NCBI GenBank assembly: GCA_003531585.1
Contig: DQFX01000055.1
Location: 53,466-117,465, forward strand
Reading direction: 5' to 3'
DNA: 64,000 bases
From: Oscillospiraceae bacterium
GTDB lineage: Bacteria; Bacillota; Clostridia; Oscillospirales; Ruminococcaceae
The notes under the pieces are model-generated. The model was given only the letters and a program-made list of their open reading frames with translations. It was not told the DNA's origin and did no database searches. The position numbers and the translations under genes were made by a program. This document shows positions 17,836 to 27,535 of the stretch, in pieces. Positions within the stretch are counted from its first letter, which is position 1; each line of letters opens with the position of its first letter.

Positions 17836-18795
17836 TCAGTTGTTTTCTTCAGAGGGTGCGAGGTCGAATCCGAGAGACTGAAGCTTAGCCTTGACCTCAT
17901 CGAATGACTTCTTACCCAGGTTTCTGACCTTCATCATGTCCTCCGGGGACTTGTTGATCAGGTCGTCTACTGTGTTAATACCAGCGCGCTTGAGGCAGTT
18001 GAAGGAACGAACGGACAGCTCGAGTTCCTCGATAGTCATTTCGAGGAGCTTATCCTTGCGGTTCTCTTCCTTCTCAACCATCAGCTCAGGCTGCTCGGAA
18101 TCGTCAGAGAGATCAGCGAACAGCTTGAGGCGCTCTATGAGTATCTTAGCCGCATAAGAAACGGCTTCCTTTGCGGAGATAGTGCCATCGGTCCAGATCT
18201 CGATGATGAGCTTCTCGAAATCGGTCCTCTGACCCACACGGGTATTTTCAACAGTATAGTTGCACTTCAGGACAGGAGTATAGATACTGTCAATCGGGAT
18301 TACTCCAATAACAGGCTGGAGCTGCTCTTTGTTGAGTTCAGCAGAAACGTAGCCTCTGCCTCTGTCCAGCGTGATATCCATGAACAGCTTGGCGCCAGCA
18401 CTAAGTGTAGCGATGTGCATACCGGGGTCGAGGATCTCAACCTCGGAGTCGGTCTTGATATCGCCGGCTGTAACCTCGCCCTCGCCCTCTGCTTCGATGT
18501 AGATGGTCTTGGGCGCTTCGCCGTACATTTTAGCTCTGAGTCCCTTGATGTTGAGGATCAGCTCAGTAACGTCCTCTTTAACGCCGGGAACGGTGGAAAA
18601 CTCGTGCTGAACGCCGTCGATCTTCACGGAAGTAGCAGCGACGCCGGGCAGGGAGGAGAGCAGAACTCTTCTCAGGCTGTTACCGAGCGTATTGCCATAG
18701 CCGCTCTGAAGGGGTTCGAGAACAAACATTCCATAAGTTCCGTCTGAGCGTAATTTTGAGGTTTCGATATTGAGCTTTTCGATTTTTTCAAGCAT
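17836..18795 (-). CDS. rpoA: RNA polymerase alpha subunit
   Basis: A 319-residue alpha subunit. The N-terminal assembly domain (about 1-230) contains [20 protein letters not shown] and [14 protein letters not shown] segments for beta and beta-prime contact. A linker leads to the C-terminal DNA/activator domain (about 245-315, [20 protein letters not shown] and [15 protein letters not shown]). The RBS GGAGGG is strong. It is separated from rpsD by an unusually long 218-nt spacer. Confidence 0.98.
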   Translation of the reverse strand: MLEKIEKLNIETSKLRSDGTYGMFVLEPLQSGYGNTLGNSLRRVLLSSLPGVAATSVKIDGVQHEFSTVPGVKEDVTELILNIKGLRAKMYGEAPKTIYIEAEGEGEVTAGDIKTDSEVEILDPGMHIATLSAGAKLFMDITLDRGRGYVSAELNKEQLQPVIGVIPIDSIYTPVLKCNYTVENTRVGQRTDFEKLIIEIWTDGTISAKEAVSYAAKILIERLKLFADLSDDSEQPELMVEKEENRKDKLLEMTIEELELSVRSFNCLKRAGINTVDDLINKSPEDMMKVRNLGKKSFDEVKAKLQSLGFDLAPSEENN

Positions 18796-19013
18796 TTGGT
18801 ACCCTCCACAAGTTCTCGTCTGTTAATTATCCTGTGCTTATTGCCATATTCGCTGTTAATTTTAAATCACATTCTGCCCGTGCCGCAGCTATAACGGGAA
18901 AACCTGGTTTGATCAGCATATCCCTAGCATTGGCACAGTTTACGGTCTTAATCAACCGATGCAGACTATGAATTAAAAATAACTGCACTAAATATCTGTA
19001 TGCTTCTATGCTA
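18796..19013 (-). other. 218-nt spacer between rpsD and rpoA
   Basis: No ORF of useful size is present. A weak hairpin, CCCGT and ACGGG around a 12-nt loop, lies at about 18879-18900. AT-rich parts flank it. The spacer may hold an internal promoter, a processing site or the S4 autoregulatory site known from other alpha operons, but I see no convincing consensus. Confidence 0.4.
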
Positions 19014-19610
19014 TTATTTAGAATACAGCTCGATAATTAAGTGTTCAGCGATATCGTAGTCAAGCTCCTCACGCTGGAAAGCACGGAGTACCTTAGCTGT
19101 GCCTGCCTCCTTGTTAACTTCGAGCCAGAGGGGAGTAACTCTGCCGCCAGCAACTTCGGCGATCTGCTCGAACTTCTTGCTCTTCTTGCTGTTCTCGTGC
19201 AGGGAGATAACGTCGCCTACCTTAACTCTGTAGGAAGGGATATCAACTCTCTTGCCGTTCACACAGAAATGACCGTGAGAAACGAGCTGACGAGCTTCGC
19301 GTCTTGTGCAAGCCATGCCCATTCTGAAAACAACGTTGTCGAGTCTGGACTCGAGGAGCTTCAGAAGGTTCTCACCGGCGATGCCCTCTTCCTTGGTAGC
19401 CAGCTCATAGTAGTGGTAGAACTGCTTCTCGAGAACGCCGTAGATGAACTTGAGCTTCTGCTTCTCCTTGAGCTGGGAAGCGTACTCAGATTCCTTCTTT
19501 CTCTTGTTGCCGTTGGGGTTTCTGTTGGACTTCTTGTCATAGCCCAGAACTGCGGGGCTGAGATCAAGTGCTCTGCATCTCTTTAAAATCGGATCGCGAT
19601 TAACTGCCAT
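19014..19610 (-). CDS. rpsD: 30S ribosomal protein S4 (zinc-free form)
   Basis: A 198-residue primary 16S-binding protein. The N-terminus MAVNRDPILKRCRALDLSP lacks the four zinc cysteines of the C+ form, so this is the zinc-free type found in Clostridia. The S4 RNA-binding domain (about 85-150) has RLDNVVFRMGMACTRREARQ and LVSHGHFCVNGKRVDIPSY. In many bacteria S4 represses its own operon. It lies in the alpha operon between rpsK and rpoA. Confidence 0.97.
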   Translation of the reverse strand: MAVNRDPILKRCRALDLSPAVLGYDKKSNRNPNGNKRKKESEYASQLKEKQKLKFIYGVLEKQFYHYYELATKEEGIAGENLLKLLESRLDNVVFRMGMACTRREARQLVSHGHFCVNGKRVDIPSYRVKVGDVISLHENSKKSKKFEQIAEVAGGRVTPLWLEVNKEAGTAKVLRAFQREELDYDIAEHLIIELYSK

Positions 19611-19641
19611 TGTAATTTTCCTCCGTTATTCAATAGTAATA

Positions 19642-19693
19642 TCGGCTTTGCAGGTAGCCTGCTATGCCGACGCCGAGTAAACGAACAGCTCGG
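19642..19693 (-). other. Tandem hairpins in the rpsK-rpsD spacer
   Basis: TCGGC-ttt-GCAGG-tag-CCTGC-tat-GCCGA forms a regular two-part stem at 19642-19670, and CCGAG with CTCGG follows at 19673-19693. Neither carries a T-run, so they are more likely RNA-stability or processing elements than terminators. Confidence 0.55.
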
Positions 19694-19706
19694 TTCTGTT
19701 CAGTGA

Positions 19707-20108
19707 TCAAACACGTCTTCTCTTGGGGGGACGGCATCCGTTGTGGGGGATCGGAGTTACGTCCTTGATGAGCTTAACCTCAAGACCTGCTGCCTGAAGA
19801 GCTCTGATAGCTGCCTCACGACCTGCGCCGGGGCCCTTAACGAAAACCTCAACAGTCTTGAGACCGTGCTCCATAGCTGCCTTAGCTGCAACATCTGCTG
19901 CTGTCTGAGCTGCGAACGGTGTGGACTTTCTGGAGCCTCTGAAGCCCAGTCCGCCGGCGCTTGCCCATGAAAGAGCGTTGCCCTGAAGGTCGGTAATAGT
20001 AACGATTGTGTTGTTGAATGTAGACTGGATATGAGCTGCACCGTTCTCGATGTTCTTACGCTCACGACGTCTGCGTACAACCTGCTGCTTGCCCTTGGTT
20101 GCTGCCAT
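19707..20108 (-). CDS. rpsK: 30S ribosomal protein S11
   Basis: A 133-residue S11 of normal length with [16 protein letters not shown], the [14 protein letters not shown] loop and the basic C-terminus [15 protein letters not shown]. It sits on the 30S platform near the mRNA exit and the anti-Shine-Dalgarno helix. It follows rpsM by 21 bp. Confidence 0.98.
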   Translation of the reverse strand: MAATKGKQQVVRRRRERKNIENGAAHIQSTFNNTIVTITDLQGNALSWASAGGLGFRGSRKSTPFAAQTAADVAAKAAMEHGLKTVEVFVKGPGAGREAAIRALQAAGLEVKLIKDVTPIPHNGCRPPKRRRV

Positions 20109-20129
20109 TATTATACCACCTTTCTGTGA

Positions 20130-20498
20130 TTACTTCTTCTTGTTAGCAATAGTCTTCTTCGGACCCTTGCGAGTTCTAGCGTTGGTCTTGGTTCTCTGAC
20201 CGCGGCAGGGAAGACCCTTGCGATGACGGGTTCCGCGGAAGCAGTTGATCTCAACGAGGCGCTTGATGTTGAGTGCAACAGTTCTTCTGAGGTCACCCTC
20301 TACGAGATATCCGTGGTCGATAACTTCACGGATCTTGGCTTCTTCCTCGTCGGTAAGATCCTTGACGCGGGTGTCAGGATTTACGCCGGCCTTAGCCAGG
20401 ATATCATTTGCAGACTTTCTGCCGATGCCGTAAACATAGGTAAGACCGATCTCTACGCGCTTTTCCTTGGGCAGGTCTACGCCAGCAATTCTTGCCAT
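20130..20498 (-). CDS. rpsM: 30S ribosomal protein S13
   Basis: A 122-residue S13 with [20 protein letters not shown], the helix-hairpin-helix [11 protein letters not shown], the conserved [18 protein letters not shown] and a lysine-rich tail. It contacts tRNA and forms intersubunit bridges from the 30S head. It lies 35 bp after rpmJ. Confidence 0.98.
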   Translation of the reverse strand: MARIAGVDLPKEKRVEIGLTYVYGIGRKSANDILAKAGVNPDTRVKDLTDEEEAKIREVIDHGYLVEGDLRRTVALNIKRLVEINCFRGTRHRKGLPCRGQRTKTNARTRKGPKKTIANKKK

Positions 20499-20533
20499 AC
20501 TTTTTCCTCCTCTTGAATGGAATTCAGAACTTA

Positions 20534-20647
20534 TCAGCCCTGTCTCTGCTTGTGCTTAGGTTCAACACAGATAACCATAACTTTACCCTTGCGCTTGATA
20601 ACCTTGCACTTATCGCAAATAGGCTTTACTGAAGGTCTAACTTTCAT
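20534..20647 (-). CDS. rpmJ: 50S ribosomal protein L36 (zinc-binding form)
   Basis: A 37-residue protein read directly from the minus strand: [20 protein letters not shown] and then [17 protein letters not shown]. The C-x2-C, C and H residues make the C+ zinc ribbon. It is the smallest ribosomal protein, placed as usual between infA and rpsM. An RBS GGAGGG lies just upstream. Confidence 0.96.
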   Translation of the reverse strand: MKVRPSVKPICDKCKVIKRKGKVMVICVEPKHKQRQG

Positions 20648-20685
20648 TGAAATACCCTCCTTTAGGATAGTTTACTCTGCCTGGA

Positions 20686-20904
20686 TCACTTGGCACGCCA
20701 TGTGATCCTGCCTTTGGTCAGGTCGTAAGGCGACATTTCAACGGTCACTTTGTCACCGGGCAGGATTCGAATGAAGTTCATTCTCAGCTTGCCGCTGATG
20801 TGTGCTAAGATCTTATGACCGTTTGAAAGCTCTACTTTGAACTGTGCGTTGGGCAGTGCTTCCAGAATAACGCCCTCAACTTCTAATACATCTTCTTTAG
20901 ACAA
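20686..20904 (-). CDS. infA: Translation initiation factor IF-1
   Basis: A 72-residue OB-fold protein that binds the 30S A site during initiation ([36 protein letters not shown] and the C-terminal [11 protein letters not shown]). I chose the TTG at 20904, which gives the canonical MSKEDV start and 72 residues and has AGGAGAG at good spacing. A GTG three codons upstream (20913) would overlap that RBS. Only one base separates it from the stop of the KOW gene. Confidence 0.95.
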   Translation of the reverse strand: MSKEDVLEVEGVILEALPNAQFKVELSNGHKILAHISGKLRMNFIRILPGDKVTVEMSPYDLTKGRITWRAK

Positions 20905-20905
20905 G

Positions 20906-21163
20906 CTATTCACTCTCCTCGGCGATGCTCCGGCTCAGTCCGCGGAGTGCGGTCCTCAGCCTTTTATCCGTCATACCGTCAGCGGAAAGTGCTTGACCGG
21001 TCGCACGGACATGTTTCAGGTTCTTCTTTTTCGGGGCGGCGAGCTTTCGCTCCTTGCCATCGGCCAGGTAGGCGTACCTGCCGTCAACGCCGGTGACCAG
21101 GAACCACTGTCCCTTGTCGTGCCCCGCGGCGCTGATTATTACCATGCCTGTTGTTATATCCAT
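20906..21163 (-). CDS. KOW-domain RNA-binding protein (L14e-like)
   Basis: An 85-residue protein with a KOW motif at about 4-32 ([19 protein letters not shown], then [13 protein letters not shown]). The basic middle has [16 protein letters not shown]. It is widespread in Clostridia at exactly this site between map and infA, usually annotated as an L14e/L6e/L27e-like RNA-binding protein. A ribosome-associated role is likely but not shown. Spacing is 4 bp from map and 1 bp to infA. Confidence 0.88.
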   Translation of the reverse strand: MDITTGMVIISAAGHDKGQWFLVTGVDGRYAYLADGKERKLAAPKKKNLKHVRATGQALSADGMTDKRLRTALRGLSRSIAEESE

Positions 21164-21167
21164 ATGA

Positions 21168-21923
21168 TCAGTGTTCCGGCTGCGTGAGAATTATCGGCGC
21201 ACCGTCTGTGATGGCAACAGTATTTTCGAAGTGAGCTGAGAGGCTGCCGTCGGTAGTGACTACCGTCCAGCCGTCCTTGAGGGTGATGTTGTCAGGGGAG
21301 TTTGTATTCACCATCGGTTCAATGGCGATCGTCATTCCCTGGCACAGCCTCGGACCTCTTCCGGCACGTCCGAAATTCGGAACCTCCGGATCCTCGTGCA
21401 TCTCACGCCCGATCCCGTGACCTATATACTTACGGCAAACCGCATACCCGTTGGCTTCAACGTGGGTCTGGATAGCATTCGAGATATCGCCGATCCTGTT
21501 TCCTGCCACCGCCTGTTCAATGCCCTTGAACATTGCTTCCTCGGTGACTTTCAGCAGTCTGTCAGCTTCCTCCGAAACCTTTCCTACCCTGAAGGTCTTG
21601 GTGTTGTCGCCCATGAAACCGTTGAGTTCAGCAACGATATCACAGGAAATTATATCGCCCTCGTGAAGGATAACCTTCTTGGAGGGGATACCGTGGATCA
21701 GCTGCTCGTTTATAGAGAAGCAGTTATGCCCCGGAAATCCGCAATAGCCCTTGCACGGCGATGAGCCGCCATGAGATACAACGTAATCGTTGACGATCCT
21801 GTCCAGTTCCCATGTTGAGATGCCTGGAACAGCGTTCCTGCCTGCGAGTTCGAGCGCCTGGGCGGCAAGCTCACCGGCTTTGAGCATAGCTTTAAGCTCT
21901 GTTGGATTTTTAATTGTAATCAT
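21168..21923 (-). CDS. map: Methionine aminopeptidase, type I
   Basis: A 251-residue enzyme that removes the initiator Met from nascent proteins. The pita-bread fold shows the metal ligands in CDIVAELNGFMGDNTKTF (two Asp), the His in YIGHGIGREMHEDPEVPN, and two Glu in the C-terminal half (AIEPMVN and SAHFENTVAI). Length is typical of type Ia. It lies between adk and the KOW gene. Confidence 0.97.
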   Translation of the reverse strand: MITIKNPTELKAMLKAGELAAQALELAGRNAVPGISTWELDRIVNDYVVSHGGSSPCKGYCGFPGHNCFSINEQLIHGIPSKKVILHEGDIISCDIVAELNGFMGDNTKTFRVGKVSEEADRLLKVTEEAMFKGIEQAVAGNRIGDISNAIQTHVEANGYAVCRKYIGHGIGREMHEDPEVPNFGRAGRGPRLCQGMTIAIEPMVNTNSPDNITLKDGWTVVTTDGSLSAHFENTVAITDGAPIILTQPEH

Positions 21924-21948
21924 TTATAGTCACGCTTTTCTTTTTAGA

Positions 21949-22581
21949 TCAGCCCTTTATAGCAGCCAGCGTCAGCTTGGAGGTCTCGGAGATCTCGTCC
22001 TGACCCTCGACGGTCACGAGCTTGCCCTTCGCAGCATAGTAATCCTTGAGGGGAGCTGTCTTCTCGTGATATGTCTTGAGACGGCTGATAACGGTCTCGG
22101 GCTTGTCGTCAACTCTCTGAACGACCTTTGCGCCGCATGCGTCGCAGATGCCCTCCACCTTAGTGGGCTTATACTGAATGTGATAAGAATTTCCGCAGCC
22201 CTCGCAAACACGTCTGCCGGACATTCTTGCTGTGATAGCCTCGTCAGGAACGTGAATCTCAACAACCTTGTCGATGTTCACGCCCATCTTCTCAAGCGCC
22301 TCAGCCTGTGCAACAGTTCTGGGGAATCCGTCGAGAATGAAGCCGTTCTTTGCGTCGTCCTCTGCGATCCTGTCCTTGAGGATACCGATTACAACTTCGT
22401 CAGGAACGAGGTCGCCTCTGTCCATATACGCCTTAGCAGCAAGACCAGCGGGTGTGCCGTTCTTGACCGCCTCGCGGAGCATATTGCCAGTGGAGATAGC
22501 CGGGATATTCAGCTCTTTGCAGACTACCTCAGCCTGGGTACCCTTACCTGCGCCCGGAGCGCCTAAAAAAATCAGATTCAT
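21949..22581 (-). CDS. adk: Adenylate kinase (zinc-lid form)
   Basis: A 210-residue kinase that interconverts ATP, ADP and AMP. The P-loop GAPGAGKGTQ is at 7-16, the AMP-binding STGNMLREAVKNGTP follows, and FILDGFPRTVAQA is conserved. The long lid carries four cysteines (CEGCGN and CDACG), so a zinc-binding lid is likely, as in many Gram-positive enzymes. It is 78 bp after secY, with a hairpin in the gap. Confidence 0.97.
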   Translation of the reverse strand: MNLIFLGAPGAGKGTQAEVVCKELNIPAISTGNMLREAVKNGTPAGLAAKAYMDRGDLVPDEVVIGILKDRIAEDDAKNGFILDGFPRTVAQAEALEKMGVNIDKVVEIHVPDEAITARMSGRRVCEGCGNSYHIQYKPTKVEGICDACGAKVVQRVDDKPETVISRLKTYHEKTAPLKDYYAAKGKLVTVEGQDEISETSKLTLAAIKG

Positions 22582-22618
22582 GGTGTTCTCCTATTCGCAA
22601 CGTGTCGTCTGGAAGAAA

Positions 22619-22653
22619 CCCCTCAGCCCGCCGGAAGTCCGGCAGGCGTGGGG
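22619..22653. other. Hairpin between secY and adk
   Basis: CCCC (22619-22622) and GGGG (22650-22653) enclose an imperfect GC-rich arm that closes with GCCGG and CCGGC. On the minus strand it lies just after the secY stop and is followed by TTTCTT, so it may be a partial terminator that lowers adk-distal expression. The longer T-run is on the plus strand side. Confidence 0.55.
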
Positions 22654-22659
22654 ACTTTT

Positions 22660-24000
22660 TTAATCAAGGAAGCCGGGGTGATGACGCATCATGATCTGGC
22701 TCTCGAGAGATCTTACGGTCTCAAGTGCGACGCCGACAACGATCAGGATCGTTGTGCCGCCGATGCTGATACCCTGAAGCGAGGGTACGCAGAGCGCCAG
22801 AATGATCGGGAATATAGCGACGATTCCGAGGAATATCGCGCCGATCAATGTGATCTTGTTGAGAGAGTTATAGATGAAGTCAGAAGTGGGCTTGCCCGGT
22901 CTGTAACCAGGGATCGCACCGTTGTTCTTCTTCAGGTTGTTTGCGATCTCAACAGGATTATACTGAATGGAAACATAGAAATAGTTGAATGCGATGATGA
23001 GCAGGAAGTAGATCACTGCATACAGCGGACTGCTCTGGCTGAACAGTCTTACGAAGCCATCCCAGAAGGTGTCGCCTGTTCCGTTGATTCCGAAGAAGAA
23101 CAGGATAGTCTGGGGAAGGCTCATCAGCGACATTGCAAAGATGATAGGCATAACGCCGGACATCGCAACCTTGATCGGAATGTGTGTCGACTGACCGCCG
23201 TACATCTTTCTGCCGACTACGCGCTTAGCGTACTGAACCGGGATTCTGCGCTCTGCGTTGGTCATCATAATAACGAACCATACCATTGCAATGAAGATCA
23301 CAATAGCGAGCAGAACGAAGCCGATGTTTGCGAGGTTCTCCTTGCAGAGCGATACGAAGTATGTTACTGCATTGGGGAGACCAGAGACGATACCTGCGAA
23401 AAGTATCATAGAGATACCGTTGCCGATACCCTTTTCATTGATTCGGTCGCCCAGCCAGATAATCATTGACGCACCCGCAACGAAGCAGGCAACGATAACG
23501 ATTGCGGAAAGAACGACTGCGAACATGTCGGGGTTCGCTTCACGGACATCGCCGTACTTGAGGATCGCGGTGTGAACTCCGTTGGAATCGTTGTAACCGT
23601 TTCTCAGCGTGAAATAGAACGCAATAGCCTGAAGTATAGCCAGCGCAAGCGACGTAAACTTGGTGATCGTATTGAGTTTCTTTCTGCCTTCCTCTCCCTC
23701 TTTCTGGAGCTTTTCCAGAGGAGGGATAGCGACAGCAAGAAGCTGGATAATGATCGACGCATTGATATAAGGCGTGATCGACATTGCCAGCAGAGTACCC
23801 TTACCGAGCGAGCCGCCTGTCATTACATCGAGGTAATTCAGCAGCGACGCACCGCCCATCATTGTGCTGATAGCGGAGTTGTCAAGGAAGGGAACGAAAA
23901 TGTTGGAGCCTAAACGGAACAGGACGATGATGAACAGTGTGTACAAAATCTTTTTACGCAGCTGCGTGTCCATCCACGCATTACGAAAGACCTGAAACAT
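22660..24000 (-). CDS. secY: Preprotein translocase subunit SecY
   Basis: A 446-residue ten-helix channel protein. TM1 begins about 17 (KILYTLFIIVLFRLG), the plug region has GGASLLNYLDVMTGGSLGKG, and the cytosolic loops C4 and C5 carry the conserved AERRIPVQYAKRVVGRKMYG and RPGKPTSDFIYNSLNKIT. Length and topology are normal. The start overlaps the rplO stop by one base. Confidence 0.98.
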   Translation of the reverse strand: MFQVFRNAWMDTQLRKKILYTLFIIVLFRLGSNIFVPFLDNSAISTMMGGASLLNYLDVMTGGSLGKGTLLAMSITPYINASIIIQLLAVAIPPLEKLQKEGEEGRKKLNTITKFTSLALAILQAIAFYFTLRNGYNDSNGVHTAILKYGDVREANPDMFAVVLSAIVIVACFVAGASMIIWLGDRINEKGIGNGISMILFAGIVSGLPNAVTYFVSLCKENLANIGFVLLAIVIFIAMVWFVIMMTNAERRIPVQYAKRVVGRKMYGGQSTHIPIKVAMSGVMPIIFAMSLMSLPQTILFFFGINGTGDTFWDGFVRLFSQSSPLYAVIYFLLIIAFNYFYVSIQYNPVEIANNLKKNNGAIPGYRPGKPTSDFIYNSLNKITLIGAIFLGIVAIFPIILALCVPSLQGISIGGTTILIVVGVALETVRSLESQIMMRHHPGFLD

Positions 24001-24443
24001 TAGATCACCTCAGCCTTTCCGCCTGCCTTTTCAATTTTTTCCTGTGCGCCAGCGGTGAACTTAGCTGCCTTAACAGTAAGGCTCTTTGTGAGTTCGCCGT
24101 TGCCCAGGATCTTGATACCGTCCTTAGCGTTCTTAATCGCACCGCTCTCAACAAGAGCAGCAGCGTCAACAACGGCACCGTTCTCAAAACGTGCCTCCAG
24201 GTCGGATACGTTTACAGTTGCATACTCAACCGCAAAGATGTTGTGGAAACCTCTCTTAGGAATTCTTCTCTGGAGAGGCATCTGACCGCCTTCAAAGCCA
24301 GGTCTGATAGAACCGCCGGAACGAGCCTTCTGACCCTTGTGTCCCTTGCCGGCTGTCTTGCCGTTGCCGGAACCATGACCACGGCCGATACGCTTAACGT
24401 CCTTTACAGAGCCTTCAGCGGGCTGTAATTCGTAAAGCTTCAT
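24000..24443 (-). CDS. rplO: 50S ribosomal protein L15
   Basis: A 147-residue L15, starting [20 protein letters not shown] with the Gly/Lys-rich extension [19 protein letters not shown] and [20 protein letters not shown]. It is a late-assembly 23S-binding protein. Its stop overlaps the secY ATG, so SecY synthesis is coupled to it. Confidence 0.98.
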   Translation of the reverse strand: MKLYELQPAEGSVKDVKRIGRGHGSGNGKTAGKGHKGQKARSGGSIRPGFEGGQMPLQRRIPKRGFHNIFAVEYATVNVSDLEARFENGAVVDAAALVESGAIKNAKDGIKILGNGELTKSLTVKAAKFTAGAQEKIEKAGGKAEVI

Positions 24444-24491
24444 AACTTTGCACCCCCTAGTAAATGTGGATTAAGTGTAATTAGAATTTGT

Positions 24492-24521
24492 GGGAACCTC
24501 CCGGCGCGAACCGGGCGTCCC
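24492..24521. other. Hairpin between rpmD and rplO
   Basis: On the minus strand GGGA-cg-CCCGG-ttcgcg-CCGGG-agg-TTCCC makes a strong two-step stem inside an 85-nt spacer. No T-run follows. A good RBS, AGGGGGTG, precedes rplO downstream of it. Confidence 0.55.
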
Positions 24522-24528
24522 GTTGAAA

Positions 24529-24705
24529 TCAAACCTCTTCAACCTTTACAAGGTGAGCGATAGTCTTGATTTTACCCTTAGTAGCCTCGTTGTCAGGCTG
24601 GGTAGTCTCAGAATTGATCTTGCGCAGTCCAAGGGAATACGCAGTGGCGATCTGATTCTTCTTGCAGCTGTTTAAAGAGCGTACAAGTGTGATTTTAAGA
24701 GCCAT
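24529..24705 (-). CDS. rpmD: 50S ribosomal protein L30
   Basis: A 58-residue L30 read directly from the minus strand, starting MALKITLVRSLNSCKKNQIA and continuing with YSLGLRKINSE and KIKTIAHLVKVEEV. It matches the short bacterial form and its normal place between rpsE and rplO. The RBS GAAAGGAAG lies just upstream. Confidence 0.95.
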   Translation of the reverse strand: MALKITLVRSLNSCKKNQIATAYSLGLRKINSETTQPDNEATKGKIKTIAHLVKVEEV

Positions 24706-24727
24706 GTTATTCTTCCTTTCGTACTGC

Positions 24728-25228
24728 TTAGCCTACAATTTCCTTAACGGTCTTGCCTCTGAGAGCAGCAACTTCCTCTGCGGTTCTGAGCGAAGTCAGA
24801 CCCTCCATTGTTGCGCGAACAACGTTGCAGGGGTTGTTGGAACGCAGGGACTTTGTACGGATGTTCTTGATGCCTGCCATCTCGATGACTGCACGAACAG
24901 GGCCGCCTGCGATAACGCCGGTACCCTCGGGAGCCGGACGCATCAGAACTGCGCCTGCACCGAACTTACCAGTAACCTCGTGGGGAATTGTGGTTCCCTT
25001 GAGGGCGATCTTGTGAAGATTCTTCTTAGCGTCCTCGAGACCCTTGCGGATAGCGTCCGGAACTTCGTTGGATTTGCCCATGCCGAAGCCTACAACGCCG
25101 TTGCCGTCGCCGACAACTACCAGAGCGGAGAACTTCATGATACGTCCGCCCTTAACGGTCTTGGAAACGCGGTTTATAGCAACAACTTTCTCGTTGAGCT
25201 CGTAATTGTTTGCGTCTAAAAGTGCCAA
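24728..25228 (-). CDS. rpsE: 30S ribosomal protein S5
   Basis: A 166-residue S5. The N-terminal double-stranded-RNA-like domain has [20 protein letters not shown] and [18 protein letters not shown], and the C-terminal domain has [20 protein letters not shown] and [16 protein letters not shown]. It helps keep decoding accurate and shapes the mRNA entry channel. It lies 17 bp after rplR. Confidence 0.98.
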   Translation of the reverse strand: MALLDANNYELNEKVVAINRVSKTVKGGRIMKFSALVVVGDGNGVVGFGMGKSNEVPDAIRKGLEDAKKNLHKIALKGTTIPHEVTGKFGAGAVLMRPAPEGTGVIAGGPVRAVIEMAGIKNIRTKSLRSNNPCNVVRATMEGLTSLRTAEEVAALRGKTVKEIVG

Positions 25229-25245
25229 GTCTGTGTCCCTCCTTA

Positions 25246-25605
25246 TTAGAAATTAAGTCCGCCTTCTCTTGCGCCTTCAGCGAGAGCAGCGACTCTGCCG
25301 TGGTATACATAACCGCCTCTGTCGAAAACAACATCGGTGATACCAGCAGCCTTAGCCTTCTCGGCGATCATCTGGCCGACCTTCTTAGCAGCCTCAACAT
25401 TGCCGCCGAAGCCCTCGAAGCCCTTCTCAGTGGAAGAAGCAGCTGCAAGTGTAACGCCCTTTACGTCGTCAATGACCTGAGCGTAAATGTGCTGAGAAGA
25501 ACGGAAAACGTTAAGACGCGGGCACTCTGCGGTACCGGTGATCTTAGAACGAACACGCTTGTGACGGCGGATTCTGCTCTTGTTCTTGTCGATAATTTTA
25601 ACCAT
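25246..25605 (-). CDS. rplR: 50S ribosomal protein L18
   Basis: A 119-residue L18 that binds 5S rRNA together with L5 and L25. The conserved [20 protein letters not shown] and the C-terminal [20 protein letters not shown] are present. Length is normal, and the gene is 27 bp after rplF. Confidence 0.98.
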   Translation of the reverse strand: MVKIIDKNKSRIRRHKRVRSKITGTAECPRLNVFRSSQHIYAQVIDDVKGVTLAAASSTEKGFEGFGGNVEAAKKVGQMIAEKAKAAGITDVVFDRGGYVYHGRVAALAEGAREGGLNF

Positions 25606-25632
25606 TTATTTTCAGTCCTTTCGTTGTGGGAA

Positions 25633-26178
25633 TTACTTCTTACCCTTACCTGCTTTACCTTCCTTGCGGCGGATAACTTCGTTTGCATACTTGATGCCCT
25701 TGCCCTTGTAAGGCTCGGGAGGACGCTTGCCTCTGATCTCAGAAGCGATCTGACCAACCTTCTGCTTGTCGATACCCTTTACGATGATGGTGTTGGGATC
25801 CGGAACATCGAGAGTGATATCGTCGGAGTCGGATACGATAACGGGGTGAGAGTAACCGAGGGTCAGAGTAACGTTCTTACCGCTCTTCTGGCATCTGTAA
25901 CCTACACCGTTGATCTTCAGCTCCTTGGAGAAGCCGTTTGTAACACCCTCAACCATGTTGTGGATCAGGGTTCTTGTCAGACCGTGGAGGGACTTGCTGA
26001 GGTTCTCCTCGTCAGGACGCTCAACGATAACCTCGTCGCCCTGCTTGGAGATCTTCATAAGGTGATTGAATTCCTTAGTGAGGGTGCCCTTGGGACCCTT
26101 TACTGTAACTACGGAGCCGTCGATATTTACTTCCACACCTGCGGGAATAGCAACGGGCTTCTTACCAATTCTTGACAT
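25633..26178 (-). CDS. rplF: 50S ribosomal protein L6
   Basis: A 181-residue L6 with [17 protein letters not shown] at the start and the signature [20 protein letters not shown] near the end. It lies near the GTPase-associated centre and sarcin-ricin loop. It follows rpsH by 14 bp. Confidence 0.98.
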   Translation of the reverse strand: MSRIGKKPVAIPAGVEVNIDGSVVTVKGPKGTLTKEFNHLMKISKQGDEVIVERPDEENLSKSLHGLTRTLIHNMVEGVTNGFSKELKINGVGYRCQKSGKNVTLTLGYSHPVIVSDSDDITLDVPDPNTIIVKGIDKQKVGQIASEIRGKRPPEPYKGKGIKYANEVIRRKEGKAGKGKK

Positions 26179-26192
26179 ATTACTATTCCTCC

Positions 26193-26591
26193 TTACCAGA
26201 TGAACGCAAGGACTTCGCCGCCGACATTGAGCTCGCGAGCCTTCTTGTCAGTCATGATGCCCTTGGAAGTGGACACGATAGCAATACCGAGGCCCTTCAT
26301 TACCTTAGGCATATCCTTGCAGTTAGAGTAGATTCTCAGACCGGGCTTGGAAACACGGCGGAGGCCGGTGATTACCTGAGCTCTAGTGTCTGTGTACTTG
26401 AGATTGACTCTGATGATGCCCTGCTTCTTGTCGTCAATAACCTTGAAGCTCTTGATGTAGCCCTCGTCCTGAAGGATCTGAGCTATCTGCTTCTTGAGGT
26501 TGGACGCGGGGATATCAACAGAGGCGTGCTTCGCGGAGTTTGCGTTACGGATTCTCGTAAGCATATCTGCGATGGTATCAGTGATCTGCAT
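26193..26591 (-). CDS. rpsH: 30S ribosomal protein S8
   Basis: A 132-residue S8 with [20 protein letters not shown] at the N-terminus and the C-terminal [20 protein letters not shown]. It binds 16S helix 21 and, in E. coli, represses the spc operon. It is separated from rpsN by a 168-nt spacer with two hairpins. Confidence 0.98.
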   Translation of the reverse strand: MQITDTIADMLTRIRNANSAKHASVDIPASNLKKQIAQILQDEGYIKSFKVIDDKKQGIIRVNLKYTDTRAQVITGLRRVSKPGLRIYSNCKDMPKVMKGLGIAIVSTSKGIMTDKKARELNVGGEVLAFIW

Positions 26592-26652
26592 TCGTTTACC
26601 TCCTATACGAAAGCCGTTACGGAACCGAATTGTCCGTCGTACTTACATGATT

Positions 26653-26710
26653 GCTCCTTATCGGAGCTGATATTTAAGCCGGGCTTTTATTGAAACAAAA
26701 CCCGCCCGGC
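26653..26710. other. Two hairpins in the rpsN-rpsH spacer
   Basis: GCTCC-ttatc-GGAGC lies at 26653-26667. GCCGGGC (26678-26684) pairs with GCCCGGC (26704-26710); an alternative inner pairing is CGGG-c-TTTT with AAAA-CCCG. They sit in a 168-nt non-coding gap of an otherwise tight operon. Confidence 0.6.
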
Positions 26711-26759
26711 GAGGGAACAAATTGTGATGGAACTGATTTGATCGACGTTCCTGTGGTTA

Positions 26760-26945
26760 TTACCAGCTTGCCTTCTTCACGCCAGGGATCTGACCCTTAT
26801 AAGCAAGCTCTCTGAAGCAGATTCTGCAGATGCCGAACTTGCGCATATAAGAATGGGGTCTGCCGCAGATCTTGCATCTGTTGTAGGCGCGAGTGGAAAA
26901 TTTCGGCGCTCTCTGCTGCTTAGCTATCATTGACTTCTTAGCCAT
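26760..26945 (-). CDS. rpsN: 30S ribosomal protein S14, type Z (zinc-binding)
   Basis: A 61-residue S14 of the zinc form, with C-x2-C ([12 protein letters not shown]) and C-x2-C ([10 protein letters not shown]), then the conserved [11 protein letters not shown] end. It binds the 30S head late in assembly. This is the usual form in the spc operon of Firmicutes. It is 20 bp after rplE. Confidence 0.98.
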   Translation of the reverse strand: MAKKSMIAKQQRAPKFSTRAYNRCKICGRPHSYMRKFGICRICFRELAYKGQIPGVKKASW

Positions 26946-26965
26946 AAGTTTTCCTTCGTCCTTTC

Positions 26966-27505
26966 TTACTTCTCAAAAGGAGCGCCCATCAGGGTGAGCA
27001 GCTCTCTTGCTTCCTCATCAGTCTTTGCAGTAGTTACAAAGTTGATGTCCATGCCGCGTGTAGCCTCGATCTTGTCGAAGTCGATCTCCGGGAAGATGAT
27101 CTGCTCCTTCAGACCGAAAGAGTAGTTACCTCTGCCATCGAAGGAATTAGCGTTGATACCTCTGAAGTCGCGTACACGGGGGAGAGCAACGTTAAACAGT
27201 CTGTCGAGGAACTCGTACATGATCTCGCCTCTCAGTGTTACCTTAACACCGATGACCTGACCCTCTCTGAGCTTGAAGTTAGCGACTGCCTTCTTGGAAC
27301 GGCACTCAACCGGCTTCTGACCAGTGATCTGAGCGAGCTCAGACATAACGTTCTCAATGATCTTGTGATTTTCCTTTGCCTCGCCGCAAGCAACGTTTAC
27401 AACGATCTTGTCAAGCTTCGGGATCTGCATAACAGACTTGTAGCCGAACTTCTTGAAGAGCGCGGGGGCAACGGTTTCCTTGTAGAAATCCTTCATTCTT
27501 GCCAT
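26966..27505 (-). CDS. rplE: 50S ribosomal protein L5
   Basis: A 179-residue L5, which binds 5S rRNA and contacts the P-site tRNA and S13. The conserved [37 protein letters not shown] and the [20 protein letters not shown] loop are present. It lies 85 bp after rplX. Confidence 0.98.
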   Translation of the reverse strand: MARMKDFYKETVAPALFKKFGYKSVMQIPKLDKIVVNVACGEAKENHKIIENVMSELAQITGQKPVECRSKKAVANFKLREGQVIGVKVTLRGEIMYEFLDRLFNVALPRVRDFRGINANSFDGRGNYSFGLKEQIIFPEIDFDKIEATRGMDINFVTTAKTDEEARELLTLMGAPFEK

Positions 27506-27535
27506 ATCAATACTCCTATCTGACAGCCGGATTTT

